64,000 bases of DNA from Sindora glabra (GCA_020226215.1 CM035233.1:21021150-21085149), one strand, 5' to 3'. Positions 1-12,409 are shown, counted from the first letter of the stretch. The notes: generated by a model from the sequence alone, not told the origin. A program made the numbers and translations.

Positions 1-696
1 TCTTTGCTAAGAACAATTATTAAGAAAAATTTGAAGAATTGGGAGGAGTGTCTACCACACGTCGAGTTTGTTTTCAATAAGGCTGTTCATTCCACTACTA
101 AATATTCGCCCTTTGAAATTTTTTATGGCTTTAATCCTTTTGCACCTATTGACTTAATTCTTTTACCTTTACAGGAAAGAGCCCACATGGATGGTAAGAA
201 ATGTACTAAGTTTGTTAAACAAATTCATGAAAAGGCACATCATAACATTGAAAGGATGACTCAATAATATGTGAATTGTGCCAATAAAGGGAGAAAGCAA
301 ATAATTTTTGAGCTTGGAGACTTAGTCTGGTTGCACTTAAGAAAGGAAAGATTTCCCGAGAAAAGAAAATCTAAACTCATGCCTAAAGGAGATGGACCTT
401 TTCGAGTCCTTAAGAGAATCAATAATAATGCTTACAAGCTTGGATTGCCTGGTGAGTATGGAGTTAGTACTACCTTCAATGTTTATGATCTCTCTCCTTA
501 TTTTGATATAGATCTTGAAGAGTCGAGGACGACTCCTTTTCAAGAGGGGGAGGATGATATGAACCAGTCCAACACTTTGCTTGATCAAGCCCAAGTAAAG
601 AAGGACTTAATTTTAAGTGAAGGCCTAATGATAAGAGGAAGGTTGAAAAGAATACAAGAAGTAATTGGAGCCCATGTAAATGCAATTCTGGCCTAA
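1..696 (+). pseudogene. Integrase C-terminal region of Ty3/gypsy pol, one nonsense codon
   Basis: Two in-frame open stretches, 4-267 and 271-696, are parts of one integrase. The first holds the end of the catalytic core (YSPFEIFYGFNP). The second holds the C-terminal module (GDLVWLHLRKERFP, then KGDGPFRVLKRINNNAYKL), which binds DNA in Ty3/gypsy integrases. They are separated only by a TAA at 265-267; the preceding codon is CAA, and a CAA-to-TAA transition would explain the break. The frame stays open about 140 nt into the 3' LTR, which begins at 555. No chromodomain is visible. The piece is certainly pol, but the copy is inactive. Confidence 0.85.
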
Positions 697-1536
697 GGAG
701 CCTAAGTAGAAGAAACAAATAGAGTCAAAGTGCTGCTCGTCCAAGCCCAAGAAATTTAAAGATAGTTGGAGTGCAATGAATCTGGACACATCTTCCTAAT
801 ACGGAGTGCTATAAATTAGGAGATAATTTCCTATTACAGAATGCAATGAATATGGATATATTTTCCTAATATAGAGTGCAACAAATCTGAAAATATTCTC
901 CAAATATAGAATTCAATAAATGTGGACATATTTCCAATATGGAGTGCAGCAAATCTGAAGATATTTTCCTAATCGGGAGTGTAACAAATAAGGAAAATTT
1001 AAGGATAATTTCCATTTTTAATTTAATGTTAGTCAAAGCTTTGTATTTTTCCAATTATGGCATTTACTATTTGTATTTTCCTAAAAGTAGTATAAATAGA
1101 AGGCAATGTAACTCAGAAGATAGCAATTCATGAATACAATATGAAATTGAGTGTTTTTTCTCCAAAGTGTGAGAAATTTATCTTCTTTTACTCTTGTGAA
1201 ACCTTGCTTTGTCAATCTTCCCTTATAAGATTAGTGATTCAAATTCATAAAAGCCCCCCAATTTGTGCTTTAACCCAGGTGCATTGTTGTATGGATTGGT
1301 CAATTTGTGTTCGTGGTTAGACAAGTGGTCTAAGTAGTAGGTCACGTTCCTTATAGCATTGATTAGCTGCTTGCATTTGTCAGGTCATCGAACCACCCAA
1401 GTCAGAGCTTATCACTCTGAATTCCCTTCCTCATTTCTAGAATAGGGTGCTCATATCATTCTATTACATTATTTTGATTTACTTTATTTGCCTACGTTGT
1501 GACGATCGAGCCACCCCCTTTTTGAATTCCCTATCA
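555..1536 (+). repeat. 3' LTR of the Ty3/gypsy element
   Basis: It starts TGATATGAACC right after a G-rich purine tract and ends near CTATCA, by alignment with the LTRs at 13530-14662 and 21175-22311 on the other strand. At 982 bp it is about 150 bp shorter than those two, so it has internal deletions. The right boundary is uncertain by a few bases because the next element also seems to begin around 1532. Confidence 0.75.
768..1015 (+). repeat. U3 tandem repeat, about seven 35-bp monomers
   Basis: Seven degenerate monomers each begin like GAGTGCAACAAATCTG and run through a TATTTTCCTAATA-like end. They lie in the U3 part of the LTR. The sister LTRs hold the same motif with a longer period of about 42-43 bp. 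Tandem repeats here are typical of LTR enhancer regions; that role is inferred. Confidence 0.7.
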
Positions 1537-3446
1537 CAGCCTAACCGTGACTAACATTGATTTCGTTATCAATTTTCACAAGCTTATCTAATCCTAATTT
1601 GGTATTGTCACATACTTACTAACAAGCAAATTAAATTTAGTTACTTAATTTTATAAGCAAAAGTAGTACTTACAATATAGTTATGTTAACATATAAATAA
1701 AATATATGCATGATTCTATAGCCAATTTCTAACTAAGTTTTCTAGACTATGACTGCTTGAAAATCTTATTAGGATAAGTTCCACACTTGAACAACTAATG
1801 AAGGTTAAGGACCTTCAATCTGGGTATCTATAGAATAATTTAAAGAAAAGCAATGAAACTACACCTTGTAAGTAAATAATTCACTTTATTATATTATTTC
1901 ATAATCAACATATCACTATTTATTTCTTTTGCATTCCAAACATTATGAACATTCATATCTTTAATAAAAAGTATCGTCAATAATCATAAATAAATTCACA
2001 CATATGAAATAACAAGTAATCCACCTTGTGCTTCCTAACTAATCTTATCCATTCATAGACCTAATTTTATTCCTCTAAACACCTTATCTATTGACAAATA
2101 AGTAATTGAATCTAGTGTTATTAACTCAATTTCACTATCTTTTGTCATCATCTCATTTCCATACCTTCATCATCCATCATACAACATTTCATTATTTCAT
2201 AAACACATACCATTTAACTATAAAATTCTAGTAATTTCATGCAAGTTATTAAATCAATAGATTTTAACTCATAACCAAGCAAACTTAGATATAACATGTC
2301 TACCTTACCTTAACATACTACTACACTATACATTTTAATGAAACCAACATAGGTATTTAAGTATGATACTCGAGTATAGATACCTAGTAACAACAACCAT
2401 ACTTAAGTACCATACCCAAGTACTTGGAGGGTGAGGCAAAAGTAAACTTTGGTATTCAAAAATAGTACTTGAACACAAGGCCTTAAATAATTGGGCTTGT
2501 ATTCTAATATCGTACTCAAAGACTAGAAGGTAAAAAGTAAAATTTTCTTCCACATTCAAGTAAGATACTTGAGTACAGGCCATTAAGTTCACGCATTAGG
2601 CAATATTCAAGTACTTATTTTGGAAATTTTGGAAATCAATTAAAAATGTGGAAAATATTGGCCAAATCTAAACATAAACCTCACATGCAACACCACTTAT
2701 TGATCATACTTCATTTTACATAATAATTATCATTATTTACATCTCAAACAGCGTAAGCTTACTCTAACAACATCATTTTAGTTCTAATTAACCATCAATT
2801 AAGTCAAAAATAAATGTTTTCATTAATTTCTCAAGTAAGTAGATAATTCACTTACCTTAAAGAGTGGAAGAAACAAAAAAGATGGTTATGGAAAATACTT
2901 GCCCATCCTATTCAACAAAATTTCAAGGTTTAAGATATAATCCCTAATTTCTCATTCTTACTTTAATGCCATGAAATCCTAATTAAAATTTGAGAATTAC
3001 CTTATTAGGAGAGTTTTAAGTATTTGTATTTGGATATTTCTTAGCTCAAGCTTGCAATTATTTAATGAATTTGGAGTAAAAAGCTTATAGAATTTTTGAA
3101 TAAAAGAGAAAGGGAAAGAGAGTCAGTGAAAAAGCTGAGAAAAATTGGAAAAATAAATAGGGAATTTGGTTTTTCTAAAATTATAATAGCATTTTAATAA
3201 TTTTATGCTCTTCTAAGGTATTTTAAGAAACATCCACCCTAAATATTCTCCTTACACCCTAATTCAAATATAATTTCACACCGACTTATATTTAACTTAA
3301 TGCCACTTATTTTCATAAAAAATTTCCTTCTTTTATAATTAATTATTTACCTTAAACCCACCCACAACATTCCTAGTTACCAATATGTATCAATTATTTC
3401 TAATTAAATTTTTAAAATATAACTCTAAAATATTCTAGGCGTGACA
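1532..3446 (-). repeat. Probable solo LTR, minus orientation
   Basis: Read on the minus strand it begins TGTCACGCCTAGAATATT at 3446 and ends with GGCTGTGATA near 1532. The two termini are imperfect inverses of one another (TGTCACGCC / GGCTGTGATA). There is no coding potential; the 85-codon ORF inside falls in the palindrome array. Flanks are AATAT on the right and TTCCC on the left, so no target duplication supports the ends. It could instead be a truncated LTR joined to its neighbour. Confidence 0.4.
2351..2615 (-). repeat. Array of TACTCGAGTA-type palindromes inside an LTR
   Basis: At least five units contain TACT(C/T)(A/G)AGTA or a close variant. The clearest is ATACTCGAGTAT at 2366-2377, flanked by AGGTAT (2351-2356) and ATACCT (2380-2385), giving a nested inverted repeat. 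Others include ACTTAAGT near 2401, CCAAGTACTTGG near 2416, and ACTTGAGTA near 2567. Units are separated by about 30-60 bp of unrelated sequence. Confidence 0.6.
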
Positions 3447-3667
3447 AATATGCTTCCATTAGAGAAAAATTTACTACTTGGCTTATGCCATTAAACTTTG
3501 ATGGCATCGTGTGTCATTTAAGTAGTGCTCTTATCATCCTAACTCTTCGTATAAAAATAACTATTGATTTACTTCTGTAAGCAAGAAATCAACCATTTTT
3601 TCTTTAAGAAATGCATATCACTTAAAACCCTAAATAATGAAATAAAAAACATAGAATCCAAGCAAAT

Positions 3668-5210
3668 TATCATGACCCAATTTTGGATCATCCTAACCAG
3701 CATAAAGATATTAATCAAATATCTTTACAAGCCTTTTTAAACTTAACCAACAATTCTAAATTTGATTGTTTTAAAAAAATATATATGATGCAAAAACAAA
3801 AGGTTGTAAAATTGACTTAAAGTGTTTTTTTATCAAGTTAGAAACTAGTTATGCATAATTAATGAGGTATAATCTTTTAAATCGAAAAACACCTAATCTC
3901 CTTTTTCATCTTTTTCTTTTCATTTCCATGTAAATTTATTTTCCCCGTGTTTTTATTTAAAAGAAATCATTTCTACAAACTATGTTTCTTCTTTCTTAAT
4001 GTGAATATATGAGTTCAGAATTACAATAATAAAAGTATTAAATTTCTTTATGTTGAAAATAGTAAGTAAAACTAACAAACAAAACCTCATCTTTAAAATT
4101 AGAAGTGTGGGAAATTCTCTTTCTTTCTTTCTAAAGGAGATTCTAAATTAAGAAAAACAATAATTTTCTTTTTAAGTTAAAATAGAAGTTTACCTTTTTT
4201 GTGTTAAGAATAATTGAAAGATGATCACCTTAAAAATAAAAATATTTAATGAAGTGATTTAAAAAAACCATTTATTAGAAAATAAATTCTAGTAAGATTT
4301 TAAATTGTTAATAATTAAGAAAACTATTTGCAAAAAGCTATAGATAGATTCAAGAAATTCCTTTCTATAAAAAATAACTTAGTAAACTTGTTGAATAATA
4401 TTTCTTTAAAAATTCCTTAAAAAATAAAAAAATTTAGAAAGATGCTTTTTGAAATTTAATTCAAATGAATATACCGGAACAGAATCAAGTTAGTAAAATA
4501 TGGAGAATTAAAAAATTCTTTTCATAAAATACTTTTAAGATAATGTTAATATTGAAGAATTAGATTTAAATCATAATTAATATAAAATTACACTTTATGC
4601 ATATTTAAATCAAATGAGGATGGAATTTGTTTGCTTGTGATTTCTTTGGAAATCTCCTAAAAATCATTATCTAATTTTTCAAATTAAACATTGATCAATT
4701 AGAATACAACAAATGAATAAGCCATGTAGCAACACATATAAACATGTCGATCTTTTAAGAATATCAATGTAATAAAAGTACACATATATACATACATACT
4801 TGGTCTAGTTGAAGACCTACGTATATACAAAATTCAGGGTATCAAAAAGCAAAAATGCAAACAATATTCATTTAGGCTAACTATTCACTAATGGCTTGTA
4901 GGAGCCACCTATATCCACTAGATCCTCAAAAGGAATTAGCATATACTCAGGATTTACAAATAGAAGGCTGTAGGAGAAAAGATCACAGGGCATTGAAAGG
5001 TCAGACTCTATGGCAAGAACATTTGACTAGAAGTAATAAAAGGAATAACTAGTAGACCTGAGAGTATCACTGGTAAGTCAATTGAAAGAATAATTGGTGG
5101 GTTAATTACTAATGTTAGAATATAAACATATATAGGTGTGGTGGGTATGACATCTAGTATGTAAAGAAGAGTAGTAGGGTTTAGTGTAACTACAATTTCC
5201 ATAAGAGGGA
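3668..5210 (-). repeat. Repeat family with second copy at 45692-46950
   Basis: The left terminus (TATCATGACCC; TGTCATGATC in the second copy) and the following ~100 bp, including ATCTTTACAAGCC, match the copy at 45692. A second shared block sits near the other end (AGGTGGCT read on the minus strand, around 4895 here and 46810 there). The orientation and terminus suggest the 3' end of a minus-strand LTR element, but no catalytic domain could be read. An open minus-strand stretch at 5008-5202 is rich in P, T, I and L and was not recognised. Confidence 0.45.
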
Positions 5211-7058
5211 ACTAATCTAAAAACTCTATTGGCACCTCCACCTCTTCAGGCTTAGGAATGGGATCATCGAGTATCTCTCTTCATATAAAGTCACCTCCTA
5301 AAGAGAGAATGTCCTTATACTACTTCTTAAGATTAAAGGTAAATGTTTATAATCTGTCATAACCCAATCTAAATCATGACCAGCGTATATTTTGAAATTC
5401 AGTTTCTATAAGCCTTAACATTACTGACTCTAATTTATCCAATGGAAATTTATATATTTCTAGGGGGACTTAAATTTTGCTTTAAAGTTTATAAAAAAAT
5501 GGATAGAGTCTCTCTTGTATTTAAACACTTTTTAAAGGCCACACACCCTATAATAAGAAACTTATATATATTTTTAGGTACGACAGATATGACAGCATTA
5601 TATACATATATAATACCACAAAAATTCAAATTTATACATAGATAAATGATTCAATGCATTTAACATTGAATTAACAACATCTATATCACATATTTTGACC
5701 ATAACCCGAAAAGAACCCTAACTATTAAATCTCTAAACTAGGCAATCTTTATTTCTTCATAATAAAGCTTGTAAGTATTTATCTTATTTTGAAACATTGA
5801 AAATAAAATAAGTTATGAAAACTTAATGAGTGTATATATCTACCACTACTTTACAAAAAATTAACTTTAATATATATATACATAACTATTACAAGCTAAT
5901 CATATATTAATTTAAAAACTAATAGTGAACCCATTGTCCTAGATTTCTAAAGTATAAAAAGCCAAGCCTTAAAATGGGAGTCACCTACACATGACTTAAA
6001 CTCTGTATCTTATATCACAATTCATAGAATCTTAACTACCCATTAGTACACAACATCATTATCATATCATATACCACCCATTCTGGGTAAACATCGTAAC
6101 CATAAATAGCTAGTAAGATTTAAACACAAATAAATCATCTCAACCACACTAATAATAATATCTAATCACAAACAATTTCCAATATCACATTTATATCACA
6201 CATCCAGTTATAGTAAACATATATGTAGCCGCTTTTTTATTTTCAAGTCAATCCTATATCCTTCTTAACTACTTGCTAAGAATTTCACATCCAACTTTCA
6301 AAGCATCACTCCATTATAATTCACAATTTTGATTATCATTGCTTTAGCATAGTTCACAATTTTTAATGCCATCCATGGTAGGATTTGTAGATAATATACA
6401 CATGAAAGTTCAACTCTCATATCATAATTATTTATAAAAACTTCAATGCAAAGTAATTAATTCATCACTGGATAATAGTGAGCACATAGTAGTATATGCA
6501 TGAGTATACAATGATACCATCATGTTCTCCGATACAACCATAACATATAAATATCATTGAAACTCAATCAAAATTCATCATTAGGTAGAAATATCACCAC
6601 CATGCTTTTGTTATACATGGTCAATTATCATTCCTTTAAACAACTATTTGCATTTATACCACGAAACTGAGTTTATACATGAATATAAAATTTGTACTAT
6701 TAATAAGAAAAATACAATTCATAATATTTAATTTATCTTTTATTAAGACATTAATCTATTGTAAGATATATATACTTACTTGAAATCATCCCATAGCTTC
6801 AAATATTCCTAATTCTTTTGCTTTCACATGTATTTCTTCCTATTCGTCAATATATGATAATAAATTATAATTATATGCACATTAATTATTTTCTTTCCAT
6901 ATATTACAAATCTATATTCTAATCAAAATATAATAGCATTCCATATTATTTTCTTTTTATATTTCCCAACATTAACTAATAATCAAGTTATGCCACTTAG
7001 TCATTTTAGATTCTAGATATCATTATGTTTCAAGATTAACTTACAAAATCAATGTAGG

Positions 7059-7302
7059 CTTATATGTGTATATATATAATGACTTCTGTGCATCAATATA
7101 TACAAGCAAAATGCCCTTAATAAACTTTATTCCCATCACTTTATCAACTTAAATCATTACTTCCTTATGTTTTGAGAGTTCTTATATGTGTATATATATA
7201 ATGATTTCTGTGTATCAATATATACAAGCAAAATGCCCTTAATAAACTTTATTCCCATCACTTTATCAACTTAAATCATTACTTCCTTATGTTTTGAGAG
7301 TT
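7059..7302. repeat. Perfectly adjacent 122-bp tandem duplication
   Basis: Copies 7059-7180 and 7181-7302 appear to differ at only two sites, both C in the first copy and T in the second. The surrounding LTR is old, so this duplication is much younger than its host. Confidence 0.9.
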
Positions 7303-7457
7303 ATCATAAAGAAATCAAAGGCTTCCATAAATGAGAGTTTCCTTAAATCAAGCTCTAAACACTAAAATATTAAAACTTTATGCCGTGAGAATATTATGTT
7401 ATTGTCATTTTGTAAAACTATACACTTGCTTTTCCATATTCCCACATGCAAGAGATC

Positions 7458-7459
<2 letters not shown>

Positions 7460-7544
<85 letters not shown>

Positions 7545-7645
7545 CTTTATATATGTATATATATGTACATATATATGTATATACATATGTATATATATGT
7601 ACATATATATGTATATACATATATATACATATGTATATATATGTA
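7460..7645. repeat. (TA)n microsatellite with interrupted ATGTATAC-rich tail
   Basis: About 80 bp of uninterrupted TA dinucleotides (7460-7538) are followed by about 100 bp of imperfect TA repeats mixed with GTAC and ATGT. Open frames on both strands here encode only alternating I and Y and are artefacts of the repeat. Confidence 0.95.
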
Positions 7646-9457
7646 TTCTAAAGATTTTTTAACATTAAAAAAATATGAAAATTAATAATATAAGAACTCT
7701 ATTCTTGTTATTTTAACATTCTACAACATAAAATTATACTTTTCCTAAGTACATCATCATTTATTCAAAATCCATATAAATGGAATTTCCTAGATCAAAC
7801 TAAAATCTTTCAAAATATTATGATATAATACTTCATTTTTACTCTAATCCTACTATTTTTGACAATTTATATCATAAAACTCTAATCTTTTAAGCCATTA
7901 CTATATATTTCAAACATACATAAAATAGGTTTTTTTGGATTCAATGTTAAATCATCATAAATATTAAGATTTTAAGATGTAAGCTATTCATGAAATACTT
8001 GGTTGGAGCTTTGCTAATGGTGGAATAGTGCCATAATGCCAACGGATCAAAATTACTATTCAGACACCGAATCAAGTAGCTTCTATCCACCTTGTGAGTT
8101 ACCAGAGTTAAGAAGAGCACCCTTGACACTAACAGCTCTATATAACTCCCTTGCACGTTACTAGTTGTGGCTTTTTCTTACTAGCATGCATTGCAATCGC
8201 TAGATAATAATTTATGAGTAGCAAGACAACATGACACATGATAGTAGCATGGTGATCTATTAGTTTCAATTGCAAATAGAGAGAGAAGAGAAAAACTAAA
8301 AAAAGAAAAAGAAAGAGAGGAGAGAGGGAAAAGTTGTCAAAATTAGAGAAAGAGAGAGATAGAGAAAAAGGGATCCCAACTTAAGAAAAATAAAAAGAAA
8401 GTTGATGAAAGAAAAGACAGATCGAGCGTAGGAGAGAAAGGGAAGTGGGAAAATAATATATGGAGCCATGGATTTTGATATGGTGCTCCCTAGTACACCA
8501 TAAGCTCAAGCCCACTTTAAAATCCCACCTTCACCTTTTCATTTAATTCAATCTTAGCCATCCATTTTTATAAAAAAAAAACCTTAATTTTATAAAACTC
8601 TTATTTAAAATTTCTAAAAATAAATATCTGAATTCCATTATTTCCAATCTTCCCTCAATATATTTATTTGTAATAACTTGATAAATTAAGAGTCCAAAAA
8701 TAATTATTTTAAACTTTTACAACTCCAACAATAATTAACCAAATATAAACAATTAATTTCATAAATTTTTGTATTCAAAGTTATTGAAACTATTTCCAAC
8801 TTATGAGAAATCCTTATAAAAAATATTTAAACAAGCGTCGAATTAATAATGGCCATCTAAAATAAATATGTTTTAAACTTACATAATTCTTAAAAATAAC
8901 TTATTAGATACAAACAATTTATTTCATAAATCCTTACATCCCTATTTACTAAAATTATTTTCACCTTGTAAAAATAAAAATAAAAATTATTTTAGTCTAA
9001 TCTCAAATAAAAAATGACCATATATAAATATAAATAAATTTTGATTATTATCATGGGTATTCTTTTTTTTTAAATATTCCATAACCTTTAAAATCAAAAA
9101 AATTTAAAATTAAATATTAACTAAATAAATAAATATCCATAAGTATTGAAGTTTATAAAATTTCAAATATTAACTTGGAGTATTACATAATCTCACCATA
9201 TGAAGTTGTGCAGCTTGTGATACCTAGAATCTGTCAACGGTAATATAAAAGTAAAACTTAACCTTAAATGTACCAAATTAAGAGCAATGCACCCACCACC
9301 ATGTATCCATAATCTTAACTAGCATCTTAACCACTGTGTATCATACAAATTTTCTAATTAATTTTGGTTAAGAAAATTAATTATACATAAGACATATATC
9401 AACATATTCTTACCAAAAATTCTTTATATATCTATATCAAATATTTATACTTGTTAT

Positions 9458-10898
9458 TGCTGGAAATCGCGCATCATACATGCACAGCGGAATAAAATTT
9501 TTGCACGATTTCCACCAAGGATCCATGCGAATTTAGAACGCCATAGATAGGGATTAGGGTTTATACCTTTCGGCCAAAATCTTCTGTCTGTTGCACAGCA
9601 AATCCGATCTGCTCTCCAAATCACGAACCGGAATAGAAACTCGAAGATCAGATCACCAGTACAGCGTTTATGTGGCTGCACCTCTGTGGTATCCCCACGA
9701 ACCTGTGAATCACCGATGAATGTCCACTACACACATCGGTTGGAATTGGTCTCCTTACACCTCGTAGTGCTAGCTACGCCTCTTCAGGGGTTTTTGGTCA
9801 ATGAGAGGTGCTAGGGTTTTCTATGCCTTTTGGTGCATGAATAATGATAGTAATTCTATTATTACCCAACAAGCATATTTAAATAGGTGCATAGAAAAAT
9901 CTAATCTATTTGGGCTTTATTCCATGTACAATTATAGGCTTATTATTGGGCCTTATAATTATAACATGAATTCCCAAATATTAAGTCTAAACAATTTGGT
10001 CCATTAATTCCAAATTCACTTGGCTCTAAGTGTGCGACCCTACAGGCTCTCATTACGTTGACAATGACCATTAATCATATTAATGATCATAAACAATGAT
10101 TGGTGTCTAGCAACACATCATTGTTACCCAAGTAATGAGAAAGTCGGTGATTTGACTAAACCTTTACACGTGATCATCACTTATGTCCTTTTGTCCTATA
10201 CATCTAGATTGAGCACGAGACATGGACCGTGTCATTCCCGTATAGGCCAACCTTAAGGTTTCTTGATTCCTAAGTAAGCTAACTGAAACAAATATAATTG
10301 ACATCTCATGTCAATTCATCTGAGCATGGCCATGCATTTTCTCAGCTTTACTTAATCAAGGGGCCTATAGATATTACTCCTGTTATATAGGAGGGACAAA
10401 TCTCATCTTGATCATACAAACCCCTCTGCATGATATGTGACATATCCAATATCTACCCTTGCATTCACTTAACCATTAGTGACATAAAATAGTATCAAAA
10501 TATGAAACTCACATGTAGGGAACCTTGGTGATCTCAGGTCAAAGGACCATATTAATAATGATCACTAAGAACCACTTATGAGACTCATATAACGATCCAT
10601 GTAGTGTTCTTAATATGGGTCGGTCCAGTATACAAGTTCTCTAACTTATACTCATGTGTAAACTTAATATCCCATATAAGTCTTCACACATGCTAGTCTT
10701 AACATATCAAAGCAACCTAATCCATAATAATATATGACTAAGGACATTTAAGAATACAATTATTCTAAGGTTATTATTATAATTGAATATATTACGCAGA
10801 CAATATATATAAATATAATAATTGAAATTGTCATTAAAATAACATGATTCAAAATTACAATCATCAATATGATTGGTTTTAGGGCATATACACTAACA
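9458..10898 (-). mobile_element. Solo LTR, probable Ty1/copia type, minus orientation
   Basis: Termini in plus orientation are TGCTGGAAATC and CACTAACA. Flanks are GTTAT (9453-9457) and GCTAT (10899-10903), a 5-bp target duplication with one C/T change. It is clearly related to 18074-19737 and 24967-26292: shared blocks include CAGCGGAAT near the left end, ATGTAGGGAACC, ATCTCAGGTCAAAGG, and CAATCATCAATATGATTGG near the right end. Read on the minus strand a TATA-like CTATTTAAATA lies about 440 nt before the end, so minus is the likely sense. Copia assignment is from recollection of similar termini, since no coding region remains. Confidence 0.75.
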
Positions 10899-10903
10899 GC
10901 TAT

Positions 10904-11181
10904 GGAGTTAAGAACTTGAATAAAAAAAACACATTTAGCATATAAAATAGTTCATAACATAATATCAATCTTAAATAATTATAATAATTTATAAGTACTC
11001 TAATTGTTAAGGTATAAAAGGTTCTACCTTAATACTCTACACCAACCATAACCATGCATATCCTAACCTCATCCCCTTCCTTTTACCTTATGTCATTCCA
11101 TGTGACTTAAAATACAAGGTGCCAAGCCAAAACTCCCATCATCTCCATAAGTTCTCATATTACATATCGTGTCAAATTTTC
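10904..11181. other. Non-coding stretch, weak similarity to the 5355-9187 LTR
   Basis: No gene is seen. A short block around GCCAAGCC (11130) resembles the region near 5970 in the solo LTR, so this is probably residue of an older LTR of that family into which the neighbours inserted. The 265 bp at 9193-9457 may belong to the same residue. Confidence 0.3.
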
Positions 11182-11210
11182 CATTACTATCTATAACAAT
11201 CAATACATGT
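11182..11210 (+). repeat. Candidate left terminal inverted repeat of the CACTA element
   Basis: CATTACTAT matches CACTACTAT of the right end at 8 of 9 positions, then continues with an indel-containing match. Subterminal ATGACA-type motifs follow over the next 300 bp. Confidence 0.4.
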
Positions 11211-12409
11211 TAATCATAAAAAAAAAAAATCAACGTCTCTATTAATACAGTGGAATTTTTTGAAATTATTAAGAAAAAATAAGATGACAATTTCTAAAAC
11301 AATTCATGTTTATTTTTACACAGTTACATTATCGAAATTTTTATAGGAACATAAGATGATAGTTAAGTAAAAACCTAACATTATTTTATTATGGTCAACA
11401 TGGTTAAAAATAAAAGTGATATTAAGACATAAATCTCATTAATAATTGATGACATAAGTGAACACAAACTATTATGTTTAAAAAGGCAAAGGAATCAAAG
11501 ATGCCAAATTTTAAAACAAATAACATTGAAATTGATTTCTCGATGGTATTTTTGTAAATATTGTCTTAATTTTATATTTGTGTTGTTTGTTAATTCAACA
11601 TCATTCATTAAGGATATCAATTTTCTAGTAAGAAACTAACATAAAATTGTTTAGTCTATATAACTTTTATTTGCTCCTCCATTTTCTATCACTTTTGTTT
11701 TGTAAAACTTAATTTTTCAACATTAGCTTTGCCATTAAAATTTTTCTAGTGATCCCAAACTTTCACCACATCTCTTCTGCATTCAAAGTTTGCTTTATGG
11801 TCACTTTAGTCATTAACTATACTTTTCAAGCATGTTTTCCTCTTTCATTTTCATTATATCTTTTAATATTAAGTGATATAATCTTACTTTATCTAGTTGG
11901 GATGTTTTTGTATCTTTATAGTAACATTGTGAGAGCTTTGTTCATTATTAAGTTTAAAATTATAGTATATGTTGTGTTTGGTGATGTTTTTAGGTTTTAA
12001 TTGCACATAAAATATATAGTTATAACATGCTTGTTCAATGGTGACATCCTTGCCATTTTTGTCTGTTGCCTTTACCATTGTACACTATTATGTCTTTTTA
12101 GAGCGTCGGATTTATCATATATTTCAATGATTGCAATTTGCTCCATAATTATATAAATTAGTGGAGGAGTATGTGATGATTGATATAATCTTAATTTAGT
12201 TTTTGGTTATGCAAGTTATGTGCTTTGCCACATAATTTAGTGCCACATTTGTTGTAAGAACCAATCTTATATTTGCTACTTTGTTTATCAATGTCAACTA
12301 TAACTTTATTATGTATATATGGTTGACAAATAATTTTTTTAGAAGTCTAGAACATAAATTCTTCCCAAAAGGCAACTGCCCCCTTTAAAAGAAACATAAA
12401 GGGTCCCAT
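11211..12409 (+). other. CACTA 5' non-coding region
   Basis: AT-rich sequence with no convincing protein. Motifs like GATGACA and GACATAA recur at 11282-11460, as expected for CACTA subterminal binding-site repeats. Open frames at 11749-12000 and 11893-12078 overlap on opposite strands and have no recognisable content. Confidence 0.4.

Larger units (their letters stand above)
1..1536 (+). mobile_element. 3' part of a Ty3/gypsy LTR retrotransposon
   Basis: The window opens inside the integrase of a Ty3/gypsy element. The coding part runs to about position 550, followed by a purine-rich primer tract (around 543-554) and the 3' LTR. Both the coding part and the LTR match the minus-strand element at 13530-22311, so the two are members of one family. 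The 5' half lies outside the window. No target duplication can be tested because the left end is missing. Confidence 0.85.
5355..9187 (-). mobile_element. Solo LTR, 3.8 kb, minus orientation, TSD TAATC
   Basis: On the minus strand it starts TGTAATACTCC at 9187 and ends GGTTATGACA at 5355. It is flanked by perfect 5-bp duplications TAATC (5350-5354 and 9188-9192), the signature of an integrated LTR element reduced to one LTR by recombination. The interior is alignable, reversed, with the LTR at 47647-50722, including a CCAGAATGGGTGGTATATGA-like block. There is no gag or pol. It contains a recent 122-bp duplication and a long TA microsatellite. At 3.8 kb it is unusually long for an LTR. Confidence 0.85.

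Noticed and set aside
7331..7685. Overlapping open frames of 71-106 codons on both strands
   Set aside because: They translate the TA microsatellite into I/Y repeats; no gene.
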